NCBI GenBank assembly: GCA_964387685.1
Contig: CAYLXK010000003.1
Span: 248,001 to 312,000, forward strand
From: Bryobacter sp964387685
GTDB lineage: Bacteria > Acidobacteriota > Terriglobia > Bryobacterales > Bryobacteraceae
DNA length: 64,000 nt
Direction of reading: 5' to 3'
Shown here: positions 18,331 through 26,585 of the stretch, piece by piece
Layout of the letters: every line of letters begins with the position of its first letter
Numbering within the stretch: position 1 is the stretch's first letter
The notes under the pieces: generated by a model
The model's input: the letters and a program-made list of their open reading frames with translations, nothing else
Told to the model about the DNA's origin: nothing
Databases searched by the model: none
Made by a program: the position numbers and the translations under genes

Positions 18331-19353
18331 ATGTTTAGGATGCTAAAGATGTTGATTCCGATCCTGCTGATGTCGAACTGTTATGGGCAGGTCTGCAAAA
18401 GTTCTACGCCCGCCTGTGTGGAACGGATAGCGCTGGGTGGGGCTTACTCCACTGTCTATCGCAGCCACCCGCTCACCTCGGAGAACAGCAAGATCGAACG
18501 AGCGATGATCATCATCCATGGCCAGGGCCGTAATGCGAACGACTATTTCCAAACGGGAATGGCCGCCGCGTTCTTGGCCGATGCTTTAGAGAACACACTG
18601 GTGATCAGTCCTCGGTTTGCAGGCAACACGGGGACGGGATGCAAGGACAAGCTCGAAGACGGCGAAATTGCTTGGGATTGTGGAGACTGGAAGAACGGAT
18701 TGGAGAGTCTATCGGCCAAGGGTGTGTTCAGTTACGATTTGCTAGACAAACTGCTCGCGATGTTGGCCGATCCGAAGATTTTTCCGAATTTGAGGGGCAT
18801 TGTGGTTAGCGGTCATTCCGCGGGCGGCCAGATTGTAAACCGCTATTCGGCAGTTAACAAGGTTCATGAGGGGCTGCGGGTGCCGGTGAGGTATGTCGTT
18901 TCGAATCCCTCGAGCTACGTATATCTCGACGATCAACGGCTTCCCCGCGATTTCACCTGCGATACCAAAGGCGAGTGCAAGGAGACGTTTCGGGCCTTCG
19001 GCGACCGTCGCAACTGCACAACCTTCAATAACTGGATGCACGGTTTGGATAATCTGAAGGGCTACGCCGCCAGCTTGAGCGCGGACCAGATTCGGAAGCA
19101 GCTAATCTCCCGGCCGGTCACCTATCTATTGGGAGAGCTGGACACTTTGCCTATTGCCGGATTTGATACCAGCTGCATTTCGATGGCGCAAGGGCCCTCT
19201 CGTTTTGATCGCGGCAAGGCGTATTTTGCGCACGTAAAGACTAAGCATAAGGCAGAGTTTCACACACTCGTTCCCGTGCCGCTCTGCGGACACAACAATC
19301 GGTGCATTTGGACCGCCGACGTAGCTTTGCCGGTACTTTTCCCGAAATTTTAG
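18331..19353 (+). CDS. Secreted alpha/beta hydrolase
   Basis: The protein (340 residues from ATG 18331) begins with a hydrophobic segment ending in NCYGQ, consistent with a signal peptide. The alpha/beta-hydrolase core shows AMIIIHGQGRNAND (oxyanion region) and the nucleophile elbow GHSAGG with Ser163; a late GELD segment and the terminal CGHNNRC suggest the Asp and His of the triad. Several Cys pairs may form disulfides in the periplasm. Alternative starts are ATG 18340 and 18349, which would leave more room for promoters in this divergent pair. The substrate is unknown; an esterase or peptidase role is possible. Confidence 0.75.
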   Translation: MFRMLKMLIPILLMSNCYGQVCKSSTPACVERIALGGAYSTVYRSHPLTSENSKIERAMIIIHGQGRNANDYFQTGMAAAFLADALENTLVISPRFAGNTGTGCKDKLEDGEIAWDCGDWKNGLESLSAKGVFSYDLLDKLLAMLADPKIFPNLRGIVVSGHSAGGQIVNRYSAVNKVHEGLRVPVRYVVSNPSSYVYLDDQRLPRDFTCDTKGECKETFRAFGDRRNCTTFNNWMHGLDNLKGYAASLSADQIRKQLISRPVTYLLGELDTLPIAGFDTSCISMAQGPSRFDRGKAYFAHVKTKHKAEFHTLVPVPLCGHNNRCIWTADVALPVLFPKF

Positions 19354-19366
19354 AGGAAAGAAGGAA

Positions 19367-19442
19367 TGGCGTCCCCACGGGGATTCGAACCCCGGTTATC
19401 GCCGTGAAAGGGCGGTGTCCTAGGCCTCTAGACGATGGGGAC
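19367..19442 (-). tRNA. tRNA-Glu (anticodon TTC)
   Basis: On the minus strand the segment forms a cloverleaf with acceptor GTCCCCA/TGGGGAC, an anticodon stem CGCCC/GGCG with loop TTTCACG carrying TTC, a T-arm CCGGGGTTCGAATCCCCG, and an encoded CCA. It reads GAA and GAG. It lies 43 bases after the cytochrome gene on the same strand and may share its transcript; no clear separate promoter was seen. Confidence 0.97.
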
Positions 19443-19485
19443 GTAAGAAGCGCACAATCTTTGATGTTAGCAGATTGCGGACGAA

Positions 19486-19836
19486 TTAGAGAGTCTTGAG
19501 GTAGGCGAGGAGGTCATCGCGCTCCTCGGCGCTCAGCAGCTCCTCATAAGCGGGCATTCCATTGCCGCCCGCGTTGACGATGGCCCGCACGTTTTCTTCC
19601 GTGGGCTTCTTGCCATTCATCATCTTGTCCTTCTTAAAGAGTCCCTTCAGGCCGGGCCCCATCTTTTTCTCGTCGGAGTCCGCATTGTGGCAGACGCTGC
19701 ATTGCTCGAAGACTTCTTTACCCTTTTCGGCATTGCCGGGCTTGGCGAAGGCCAGCGAAGGGGTGGTACCGAAGCTAACTAGACTGACGGTTAGCAACGA
19801 AGCGGCGCTAAAAGCGGCCAGAAAGGTCTTCTTCAT
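19486..19836 (-). CDS. Small periplasmic c-type cytochrome
   Basis: A 116-residue class I cytochrome c. A signal peptide (about 1-31, ending AFA) precedes a single haem-binding motif CSVCH (C46, C49, H50). The probable axial methionine is M94 in GNGMPAY, and the usual C-terminal helix (ERDDLLAYLKTL) is present. It would carry electrons in the periplasm, but its partners are not encoded nearby. The ATG at 19836 is chosen because it starts the signal peptide; longer in-frame starts add a basic stretch antisense to the next gene. The divergent neighbour starts 24 bases away. Confidence 0.88.
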   Translation of the reverse strand: MKKTFLAAFSAASLLTVSLVSFGTTPSLAFAKPGNAEKGKEVFEQCSVCHNADSDEKKMGPGLKGLFKKDKMMNGKKPTEENVRAIVNAGGNGMPAYEELLSAEERDDLLAYLKTL

Positions 19837-19860
19837 ACTTTCCAATTTTACAATGTCCAT

Positions 19861-20508
19861 ATGCGTCCCGTCATCATGCTGTTTGCGAAAGCGCCGGTGC
19901 CGGGCCAGGTTAAAACACGGTTGCAACCGCTTCTGACACTCCACCAGGCGGCCGAACTGCATGCCTCCCTGGTAGCAGACGTTTTGGCCTGGCTGGAGGG
20001 TTTCTTAGAAATAGCCGATGTTGAAATTCATACGGACCAGCCCACCGATGCATGGGAGCAGTTTATATACCCACAAATCCAACAGAGCGAAGGGGACTTG
20101 GGTCAACGAATGTTGGCGGCAGCGGAGCGAGCTCTGGCCCGGGGACACAGGATGGCTCTCATTCTTGGCGCCGACGCGCCGAACCTGCCGAAAGCGCATC
20201 TGGAAACGATTTTGGCGTCGCCTGCGGACGTCTGTATCGGGCCTTGCGAGGACGGAGGCTATTACGCTATCGGCATGCGGAGAACGCATCCTGCCATGTT
20301 CGATGGGGTGCAGTGGTCTACAGAATTGGCCTACGCGCAAACTCATATCGCGTGTATTACAGCCGGACTGAGCGTGGCCGACGCGCCGGTCTGGTACGAC
20401 ATCGACCTTCCCGTAGATCTGGTACGGCTCATGGGCCAAAGAAATCCACCCCGAACGGATGCCTGGCTGAAAAAACATGGATTCATTTCCAGCAACTGGA
20501 ATCCATAG
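19861..20508 (+). CDS. DUF2064/TIGR04282-family nucleotidyl/glycosyltransferase-like protein
   Basis: A 215-residue GT-A-fold protein. The beginning LFAKAPVPGQVKTRLQP is the signature of the TIGR04282 (DUF2064) group, related to CofC and MobA nucleotidyltransferases. LILGADAPNLP matches the acidic metal site, and GPCEDGGYYAIGMR is the usual glycine-rich motif. The natural substrate of the family is poorly known; proposed roles are sugar or nucleotide transfer. It is followed after three bases by bcp, so they are probably co-transcribed. Confidence 0.8.
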   Translation: MRPVIMLFAKAPVPGQVKTRLQPLLTLHQAAELHASLVADVLAWLEGFLEIADVEIHTDQPTDAWEQFIYPQIQQSEGDLGQRMLAAAERALARGHRMALILGADAPNLPKAHLETILASPADVCIGPCEDGGYYAIGMRRTHPAMFDGVQWSTELAYAQTHIACITAGLSVADAPVWYDIDLPVDLVRLMGQRNPPRTDAWLKKHGFISSNWNP

Positions 20509-20511
20509 ACC

Positions 20512-20970
20512 ATGGCTATCAAGGAAGGCGCGAAAGCGCCGGAGCTCATGCTGGAAACGGATTCCGGTGAGAAGTTGAATCTCTCCAGTTTTAAGGGAAG
20601 GCCGGTGGTCCTCTACTTCTACCCAAAAGCCGACACGCCAGGCTGCACGACCGAGGCATGCGACTTTCGTGACCTTTCGGCGGATTTTGCCAAGCACGAT
20701 GCTGTCGTCATTGGCGTCTCACCGGACGAAGTGAAGGCTCAGGCAAAATTCAAGACCAAACATGGCCTGCCATTTTCGCTGCTGGCGGATGTAGATCACC
20801 AGGCGGCTGAGAACTACGGCGTGTGGGTGGAGAAAAGCATGTACGGGAAAAAGTACATGGGCGTGGAGCGCACCACCTTTCTGATCGACAAGACCGGGAC
20901 GATTGCGAAGATCTGGCCCAAGGTGAAAGTGGCGGGACATGCGGCAGAGGTCTTGGCGGCGCTAGGCTAA
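20512..20970 (+). CDS. bcp: Thiol peroxidase Bcp (PrxQ-type peroxiredoxin)
   Basis: Reduces H2O2 and organic hydroperoxides in the cytoplasm. The thioredoxin fold carries DTPGCTTEAC, with peroxidatic Cys45 and resolving Cys50, the same positions as in E. coli Bcp, meaning an intramolecular disulfide reduced by thioredoxin. The 152-residue length is typical. The gene sits between the DUF2064 gene and a small hypothetical gene, spacings 3 and 4 bases, probably one unit. Confidence 0.93.
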   Translation: MAIKEGAKAPELMLETDSGEKLNLSSFKGRPVVLYFYPKADTPGCTTEACDFRDLSADFAKHDAVVIGVSPDEVKAQAKFKTKHGLPFSLLADVDHQAAENYGVWVEKSMYGKKYMGVERTTFLIDKTGTIAKIWPKVKVAGHAAEVLAALG

Positions 20971-20974
20971 GTTC

Positions 20975-21280
20975 GTGGGCAGGATAGCCGTCTCGGCGGA
21001 AGGCATTGCGACAACGAAGCGCATGGTCGCATGGGCTGATGTAGATGCAATCCTTGCCTACAAAATAGACGCCTATGTGGTGGACCAGATTCGCCTGGGC
21101 TTGATTGTGGATGGAGGCAAGCCCTTGGAGTTAAGCGAGGCAGACGATGGCTTTCAGACTTTAGTCGAGGCGTTGCCGGACCACCTGCCAGGCTGCGAAA
21201 GTATGGGGGAGTGGTGGTTTAACGTGGCTTTCCCCGCCTTTGAACGATGCGAACGAGTTATTTATCGGCGAGCCGTCTGA
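20975..21280 (+). CDS. Small hypothetical protein after bcp
   Basis: A 101-residue protein starting at GTG 20975, four bases after the bcp stop. It is acidic, with VAWADVDAILAYKIDAYVVDQ, an LGLIVDGGKPLEL strand pair and GEWWFNVAFPAF near the end. The PH-like pattern of strands followed by a helix (FQTLVEALPDHL) recalls small regulatory or immunity-like proteins, but I do not recognise the family. The tight spacing suggests co-expression with the peroxiredoxin. Confidence 0.6.
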   Translation: MGRIAVSAEGIATTKRMVAWADVDAILAYKIDAYVVDQIRLGLIVDGGKPLELSEADDGFQTLVEALPDHLPGCESMGEWWFNVAFPAFERCERVIYRRAV

Positions 21281-21585
21281 CGAGGTGGTCCGCCGGTAGG
21301 CCGTATTGAGATCCTCAGAATGGATCGCTATGGGCTCCCGACTCAGCTCCGAGTCGTTGAGACCCTGGGTCGAGAGCACAATCGGCCAGGCGGAACCCAT
21401 CAGGGCCAAGCAAGAGCTGAGGAGAGAATTTGCCCGGACTCGATCGGACGATGAGGACAAAACAACGCGCAGGGTGAAGATACTGAAAAAACTGCCCAGG
21501 CTGAAAATGTCGGAACGTCTAGATTGCCAATTGGGCGAGAGATTTCCTGGATGCGACGCTTCGGCTCTATTAGCTGGGGGAAGGT
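21281..21585. other. Intergenic region between the bcp unit and lysS
   Basis: This 305-base gap lies between two convergent genes. Open frames exist on both strands but show no recognisable domain or ribosome site, so none is called. On the minus strand, downstream of lysS, a short GC-rich stretch is followed by six T (around 21487-21492), which could act as a weak terminator; the stem is too poor to annotate separately. Confidence 0.5.
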
Positions 21586-23361
21586 CTATTTGCTTTGGCG
21601 GATTGGATTAACTTTAAGCTTGGCCGCGGGAAAAAGCTCACTCAATAGAATGCGCACGTCGCCGCCGCTAACCGTGATCTTGCCGCCGTTGGATAGTCCA
21701 ACAATTTCCTGGTGCCGGGCGATGTGTCCGCCAAACTCTGCCGCGACGGGAGTAAGCGAGATCGTCTCTCCACGCGGTCTCAGTTGCCCGCCGCTCAGGA
21801 GCTTGGAAAAATCTTCCATTGGAAGCACCAAATCGACGCCGGCGCCCGGTAGATCTTCCGCCTTCACCTCATAGATGATTTGGTTCACGTCGCTCACAAC
21901 CGGCTTCATCATCGGGAAGAAGATTACATCGTAGATGTCTTCCTTGCCCGTGAAAATCATGGCCATTCTTTCCAGGCCAGGTCCTATGCCAGTGGTCGGC
22001 GGCATCGCATGTTCCATCGCCTCGACGAAATCGTAGTCGAGAGGATGAAACTCGCCTTCGTCGCGATCCTCGGGCCGGAAGGCGCGCTTCCAAGTGTCCA
22101 GCAGCGCTACCGGGTCGTTTTGCTCGCTCCAGTTGTCTCCGCATTCCATGCCGGCAATAAAGATTTCGAAACGCTCGACGTAGCGGGGATCTTCCGCCAT
22201 CGGCTTAGCGAGAGGAGAGATTTCGATCGGATGCCCATAGATTAGCGTGGGCTGGATAAGCGTCTTTTCGACTTTTTCTTCGAAGCATCGCACGAGCGCA
22301 TGGCCGATCGATTCTTGGGGTTCGCTGACATGCCGGTTGGCCTCCTCGAGGCTCGATATTGACCGGAAATCCACGCCGGTTGCCGCGAATACGGCGTCCG
22401 TCATGCGGATGCGCGGCCAAGGGTTCGCGAAATCCACCTCGTGTCCCTTAACGGTGAACTGCGTGCGGCCGAAAACGTGGACCGCAATGTGGCGGAACAT
22501 GTCTTCGATCAACTGCATGTTGTACTCGTAGTTCTCGTAAGCCGTCATGGTTTCCACCATGGAGAACTCGGGATGATGGCTACGATCGATTCCTTCGTTG
22601 CGGAAATAGCGGCCAATGGTGAAAACTCTGTCGAAGCCGGCCGTGACCAGGCGCTTTAGGTAAAGTTCGTGGCTGATGGCCAGGTACATGTCGGTGGAAA
22701 GCGCGTTGACGTGCGTAAGAAAGGGCTTCGCGGTACCGCCTCCGTATTGAGCCTGAATGATGGGCGTGACGAATTCAATAAAGCCGCGCGAAGCCAGAAA
22801 TTTGCGAATTTCAAAAAGCATGCGGCCGAATTGCTCGAAATGCTCACGGTTCTCCGGGTTGAGAGTCGTATCGATGTAACGCTTGCGAAGGATCAGCTCG
22901 CGGTCCTTCAAGCCGACGTACTTATCGGGCAAGGGACGGAGGCTCTTGGAGAGAATGCGCAACGAGTCCGCAATCACGGAAACCTCGCCGGTCTTGGTCT
23001 TGCCGACTTTACCGTTAGCTTCCACGATGTCGCCGACATCGAGCAGGTTGAGATTTTCGTAACCGAGCGTTCCCGCTTCCGCGCTCGTGTCGGCCACTTC
23101 ACCCCGGCGCAGGGCGATCTGAACTTGGCCGGTTTGGTCCTGCACGTGCCCGAACGCCATGCCGCCCATCTTTCGCCAACTGACCAGTCGACCGGCTACG
23201 GTTACGGCCTGCCCCTCCAGCGACTCGAAATTCTCGGTGATGCTCGCGGTGCTGTGCGAGCGGTGGCTCTTGGACGGGAAAGGGTTCAGGCCAAGCGCGC
23301 GGAGGTTGGCGATCTTTTCAAGGCGCACGCCACGGATCGTGGCCAAAGGCAGGTTCGACAT
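21586..23361 (-). CDS. lysS: Lysyl-tRNA synthetase, class II, with a C-terminal extension
   Basis: Charges tRNA-Lys. An N-terminal OB-fold anticodon-binding domain (VTVAGRLVSWRKMG) is followed by the class II core with motif 2 (GRYFRNEGIDRSHHPEF) and motif 3 (GIGPGLERMAMI). At 591 residues it exceeds the roughly 500 of E. coli LysS. After the usual end (FFPMMKP, about residue 487) a further 104 residues continue with DLVLPMEDFSKLLSGG, TPVAAEFGGHIARHQEI and KITVSGGDVRILLSELF. The frame is continuous, so this is a true extension. Its function is unknown; tRNA contact or a partner-binding role is possible. Confidence 0.93.
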   Translation of the reverse strand: MSNLPLATIRGVRLEKIANLRALGLNPFPSKSHRSHSTASITENFESLEGQAVTVAGRLVSWRKMGGMAFGHVQDQTGQVQIALRRGEVADTSAEAGTLGYENLNLLDVGDIVEANGKVGKTKTGEVSVIADSLRILSKSLRPLPDKYVGLKDRELILRKRYIDTTLNPENREHFEQFGRMLFEIRKFLASRGFIEFVTPIIQAQYGGGTAKPFLTHVNALSTDMYLAISHELYLKRLVTAGFDRVFTIGRYFRNEGIDRSHHPEFSMVETMTAYENYEYNMQLIEDMFRHIAVHVFGRTQFTVKGHEVDFANPWPRIRMTDAVFAATGVDFRSISSLEEANRHVSEPQESIGHALVRCFEEKVEKTLIQPTLIYGHPIEISPLAKPMAEDPRYVERFEIFIAGMECGDNWSEQNDPVALLDTWKRAFRPEDRDEGEFHPLDYDFVEAMEHAMPPTTGIGPGLERMAMIFTGKEDIYDVIFFPMMKPVVSDVNQIIYEVKAEDLPGAGVDLVLPMEDFSKLLSGGQLRPRGETISLTPVAAEFGGHIARHQEIVGLSNGGKITVSGGDVRILLSELFPAAKLKVNPIRQSK

Positions 23362-23392
23362 GGGAGAGAAACTCTTAGGATAGCGAAGCGCC

Positions 23393-24499
23393 TCAAATCG
23401 CCAGGATCAATTCGCGCAGCAGCGCGATACGATCCTCGACGCGGTTCAAAAAAAAGTTCTCCTGCAAGGTGTGAGCGCCCTCGCCAACCATGCCAAGCCC
23501 GTCGAGCGTTGGGATCCCCAAAGCGGCGGTAAAATTCCCGTCTGAGCCGCCGCCGGTAGAAGCTTCTTCCAGATGAACGCCGAGGGAGGCGGCAATCGAC
23601 TTAGCTTTGGCGAATAGGTCCCCAGTCGCCTTGGTGCGCTCCATCGGAGGACGGTTCAGGCCGCCTTCCACTGAAATCCGGCAGCGGCGGTCGAAGGGCT
23701 TCAGGCTTCGAAATCTCTTGTCCAAAGCCGCGAAATCCTTTAATTTGGCAATCCGAATATCAATTTCGGCCTCGGCAAATTCGGCCACCACATTGCTTCG
23801 GGTCCCACCGCGGATCACCCCGGGATTCACGGTTAGGCCTTTGTTTAGATTTGTAAAGCCCTGCACCACCTCTATCTGACGGGCGAGCTCCACGACGGCG
23901 CTGGCCCCGGAGCTAAAGTCGACACCGGCATGGCTTGCGACGCCCTTTACCTTGACACGGTAATCTCCTGTGCCTTTACGCGCGGTCTTGAGTTTCCCGC
24001 TCAGGCCGGCCCCCGGTTCAACAACGAGAACGGCCACGCTTTCCCGCGCCATTCTTTCACAGAGCGGGCGCGAGGAGTCCGAGCCAATCTCCTCGTCGCT
24101 GTTGATCTCCAGGATCACTCGCCGCCGAAGCGGCAAATCACGCTTCTGAATCTCCTTCATGGCGATGATGAACTGCGCGATGCCACCCTTGATGTCCAAG
24201 GCGCCTGGGCCATAGACGCGGCCGTCTCGAATGGAATACGGAAAATCCCCGAGTGTGCCGTGGGGATGGACGGTGTCGGAATGGGCAAGGCCCAGGATCT
24301 GGCCTGACTTCCGCCGCCCGCCAACCAGAAACTCAACGAGCAAATGAGGCCCAAATCCTGGAGCCTTTACTCGCTTCACCTTGGCTAGCCCGCTGGTCTC
24401 CGCCTCAACCAGATCGGCAAATCGAGAGATGGCCACTTCGTCTCGGCTGGGGGTTTCTAGCTCCACCATCTTTTGCAACAGGCGCAGGAATTCTTCCAT
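23393..24499 (-). CDS. M20-family peptidase, glutamate-carboxypeptidase-like
   Basis: A 368-residue two-zinc hydrolase resembling carboxypeptidase G2. Zinc ligands are visible: H73 in GLAHSDTVHPHG, bridging D102 in GALDIKGG, the Glu pair in NSDEEIGS, an acidic residue in VVEPGAG, and the late His in GEGAHTLQE. The dimerisation domain lies between (about 180-290). No signal peptide is seen, so it probably acts in the cytoplasm on small peptides or acyl amino acids. It diverges from fabZ across 24 bases that contain a shared -10-like element. Confidence 0.85.
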   Translation of the reverse strand: MEEFLRLLQKMVELETPSRDEVAISRFADLVEAETSGLAKVKRVKAPGFGPHLLVEFLVGGRRKSGQILGLAHSDTVHPHGTLGDFPYSIRDGRVYGPGALDIKGGIAQFIIAMKEIQKRDLPLRRRVILEINSDEEIGSDSSRPLCERMARESVAVLVVEPGAGLSGKLKTARKGTGDYRVKVKGVASHAGVDFSSGASAVVELARQIEVVQGFTNLNKGLTVNPGVIRGGTRSNVVAEFAEAEIDIRIAKLKDFAALDKRFRSLKPFDRRCRISVEGGLNRPPMERTKATGDLFAKAKSIAASLGVHLEEASTGGGSDGNFTAALGIPTLDGLGMVGEGAHTLQENFFLNRVEDRIALLRELILAI

Positions 24500-24504
24500 C
24501 GGCG

Positions 24505-24515
24505 GCTATAATAGC
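24505..24515. promoter_or_regulatory. Shared symmetric -10 element between the M20 peptidase and fabZ
   Basis: The 24-base divergent spacer contains CTATAATAG. On the + strand this gives a perfect TATAAT (24507-24512), 11 bases before the fabZ ATG; on the minus strand it gives TATTAT (24513-24508), close to the peptidase ATG. Both messages would have very short leaders. Good -35 boxes were not found, so this is a suggestion. Confidence 0.45.
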
Positions 24516-24523
24516 TTGTTTGC

Positions 24524-24976
24524 ATGCCAGAACTGGATATTCTTCAAATCCAAGACATCCTTCCCCATCGATATCCCCTGCTGTTGGTGGACCGGATTCT
24601 GGAGCTGGAAGAAACACGAGTCGTAGGAATCAAAAACGTGACGGCGACCGAGCCGCACTTCCTGGGGCATTTTCCCGAGTATCCGGTGATGCCGGGCGTA
24701 CTGATTGTCGAGACTATGGCACAGGTGGCGGGGGTCCTGGTGCTCAGTCAAATTCCCGAACGCAAGAACAAAGTCGTATTCCTGACCACGATTGAAGAAG
24801 CGAAGTTTCGGCGTCCCGTGATGCCCGGCGATCAATTGCGGATCGAGATGACGGTCATTTCCAAGAGCATGACGCGCGCCAAGATGAAAGGTGCAGCCAC
24901 GGTCAACGGGCAAGCCGTGGCGGAAGCGACCGTAATGTGTGTGTTGCGCGATAAACAGGCGACGACGGGAATTTAG
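24524..24976 (+). CDS. fabZ: (3R)-hydroxyacyl-ACP dehydratase FabZ
   Basis: Dehydrates beta-hydroxyacyl-ACP in fatty-acid elongation. The hot-dog-fold enzyme (150 residues) shows the start QDILPHRYPLLLVDR, catalytic His49 in FLGHFPEYPVMPG and Glu63 in VETMAQ. It is followed by lpxA and lpxI, a common pairing because FabZ and LpxA compete for the same hydroxyacyl-ACP. Spacing to lpxA is nine bases. Confidence 0.96.
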   Translation: MPELDILQIQDILPHRYPLLLVDRILELEETRVVGIKNVTATEPHFLGHFPEYPVMPGVLIVETMAQVAGVLVLSQIPERKNKVVFLTTIEEAKFRRPVMPGDQLRIEMTVISKSMTRAKMKGAATVNGQAVAEATVMCVLRDKQATTGI

Positions 24977-24985
24977 GAGCGCGCG

Positions 24986-25762
24986 ATGCCGGTCCATCCT
25001 TCGGCGATCGTACACGCGGGGGCGGAGATCGACGATACGGCCGAGGTCGGCCCGTTCTGCGTGATCGGCGAGGGCATATCGATCGGCGCGAGAACCCGCC
25101 TTATGGCTCATGTTTATCTTGAGGGCCAGACCAGAATTGGCGACGACAATCTTTTTTTCCCGTATTCGAGCGTTGGCGTCGCTTCCCAGGATTTGAAGTA
25201 CCGGGGCGAAGCCGCGTTTACCGAGATCGGCGACCGCAACACGGTGCGGGAGTTTGTAACGATCCATCGGGGGACGGAGGGCGGGGGGCTCCACACGCGC
25301 GTTGGCAACGGGAATTTGCTGATGGCCTATACGCATGTGGCCCACGACGTGGAGATTGGCGACCACTGCGTGCTGGCAAACGCCGTTACCTTCGCGGGGC
25401 ATGTGAAGGTAGGGGATTGGGCGGTGATTGGGGCTCATTCGGGAGTGCACCAGTTTTGCCGCGTGGGCCGCCATTCTATGATTGGCGGATACAACGTCGT
25501 GGTGCAGGATGTGCTGCCCTATTCACTGACCACGGGCCATGGACGCGACATCAAACTCTTTGACGTGAATAAAGTTGGCTTGGAACGCCGCGGCTTCTCA
25601 GCGGAGGCCATTCAGGCCCTTCACAGGGCCTTCCGCTTGCTAAAAGACCCCAAGCTCAATACCTCGAAAGCTTTAGAATCGATTCGGGAAGAGAGCCTTT
25701 CCGAGGAAGTCGCCGAGCTGCTGGAGTTTATCGCCAGCAGTGAACGCGGCATCATCAAATAG
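24986..25762 (+). CDS. lpxA: UDP-N-acetylglucosamine acyltransferase LpxA
   Basis: First step of lipid A synthesis: moves a 3-hydroxyacyl chain from ACP to the 3-OH of UDP-GlcNAc. The 258-residue protein is a left-handed beta helix built from hexapeptide repeats, starting IHPSA-like (VHPSAIVHAGAEI). The catalytic His is H120 in THVAHDVEIG, and the C-terminal helical part (RGFSAEAIQALHRAFR) is normal. The presence of lpxA with lpxI indicates an LPS-bearing outer membrane. The stop is directly followed by the lpxI ATG. Confidence 0.96.
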   Translation: MPVHPSAIVHAGAEIDDTAEVGPFCVIGEGISIGARTRLMAHVYLEGQTRIGDDNLFFPYSSVGVASQDLKYRGEAAFTEIGDRNTVREFVTIHRGTEGGGLHTRVGNGNLLMAYTHVAHDVEIGDHCVLANAVTFAGHVKVGDWAVIGAHSGVHQFCRVGRHSMIGGYNVVVQDVLPYSLTTGHGRDIKLFDVNKVGLERRGFSAEAIQALHRAFRLLKDPKLNTSKALESIREESLSEEVAELLEFIASSERGIIK

Positions 25763-26581
25763 ATGCCCAAGCGTTATGCCATCTTGTGTGGCAGCGGCCG
25801 TTTCCCTTTGCTGGCCCTAGAGGCGGCGCGCAAGCAGGGCGATGAGGCGGTAGCCATCGGGATTCAAGAAGAGGCGGATCCCAAGATCGAGAGCCTAGCC
25901 GCGGCTGCACACTGGATCTCGCTCGGCCAACTGGGCAAGTTGATCGATACGATGCACCGGGAGGGTTTGGGCGAAATCCTGATGGCGGGGCAGGTAAAGC
26001 ACGCCAGCATCTTTTCGAATATACGTCCCGATTGGCGGATGGTAAAGCTCTTGGCGAGGTTGCGCACCAAGAACACGGACGCCTTAATTGGCGGGGTGGT
26101 CGAGGAGCTGCGTGGAGAGGGGATCGAACTGGTGGAGTCCACTCGATTGCTGACCTCGCTGCTTGCGACGGAAGGCGCTATGAGCAAACGAAAGCCCAAC
26201 CCGGACGAGGTAGCGAACATCGCCTACGGAAGGCGTGTGGCCAATGCCTTGGCTGCGCAGGACATCGGCCAGAGCGTCGCGATCGCCGGCCAAGCTTGTG
26301 TCGCCGCCGAAGCGATGGAGGGCACAGATGCCATGCTCCGGCGAGCCGCCGGCTTGGTGAACGGCAAGGAGTTGACCTTAGTGAAAGCTTCGCGCCGCCG
26401 AAAGCACTTACTATTCGACGTGCCGGTTAGCGGCCCCACGACGATCACCGTGATGCGGGAAACGAATACAAAAGTGTTGGCCGTGGACGCGGCCAGGACC
26501 CTTTTGCTGGACAAAGACAGAATGCTGGAGGAGGCCAACCAGGCAGGGATCGTGCTTTGGGGTAATCAGGCCGAAGATTAG
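25763..26581 (+). CDS. lpxI: UDP-2,3-diacylglucosamine pyrophosphatase LpxI (DUF1009)
   Basis: Hydrolyses UDP-2,3-diacylglucosamine to lipid X, replacing LpxH in many bacteria. The 272-residue sequence has the family's start (YAILCGSGRFPLLALEAARKQG), GEILMAGQVKH, and the C-terminal EGTDAMLRRA and LVKASRR motifs of the DUF1009 domain. It begins on the base after the lpxA stop, so translation is coupled. The end is close to the convergent XRE regulator gene. Confidence 0.93.
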   Translation: MPKRYAILCGSGRFPLLALEAARKQGDEAVAIGIQEEADPKIESLAAAAHWISLGQLGKLIDTMHREGLGEILMAGQVKHASIFSNIRPDWRMVKLLARLRTKNTDALIGGVVEELRGEGIELVESTRLLTSLLATEGAMSKRKPNPDEVANIAYGRRVANALAAQDIGQSVAIAGQACVAAEAMEGTDAMLRRAAGLVNGKELTLVKASRRRKHLLFDVPVSGPTTITVMRETNTKVLAVDAARTLLLDKDRMLEEANQAGIVLWGNQAED

Positions 26582-26585
26582 TACC

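Noticed and set aside
19302..19499. 65-residue + strand open frame
   Set aside because: It spans the antisense of tRNA-Glu and the end of the hydrolase gene; no independent support.
22669..23532. 287-residue + strand open frame
   Set aside because: Antisense to lysS and the M20 peptidase end; no recognisable fold.
24506..25474. 322-residue minus-strand open frame
   Set aside because: Antisense to fabZ and lpxA; His/Arg-rich composition is a shadow effect.
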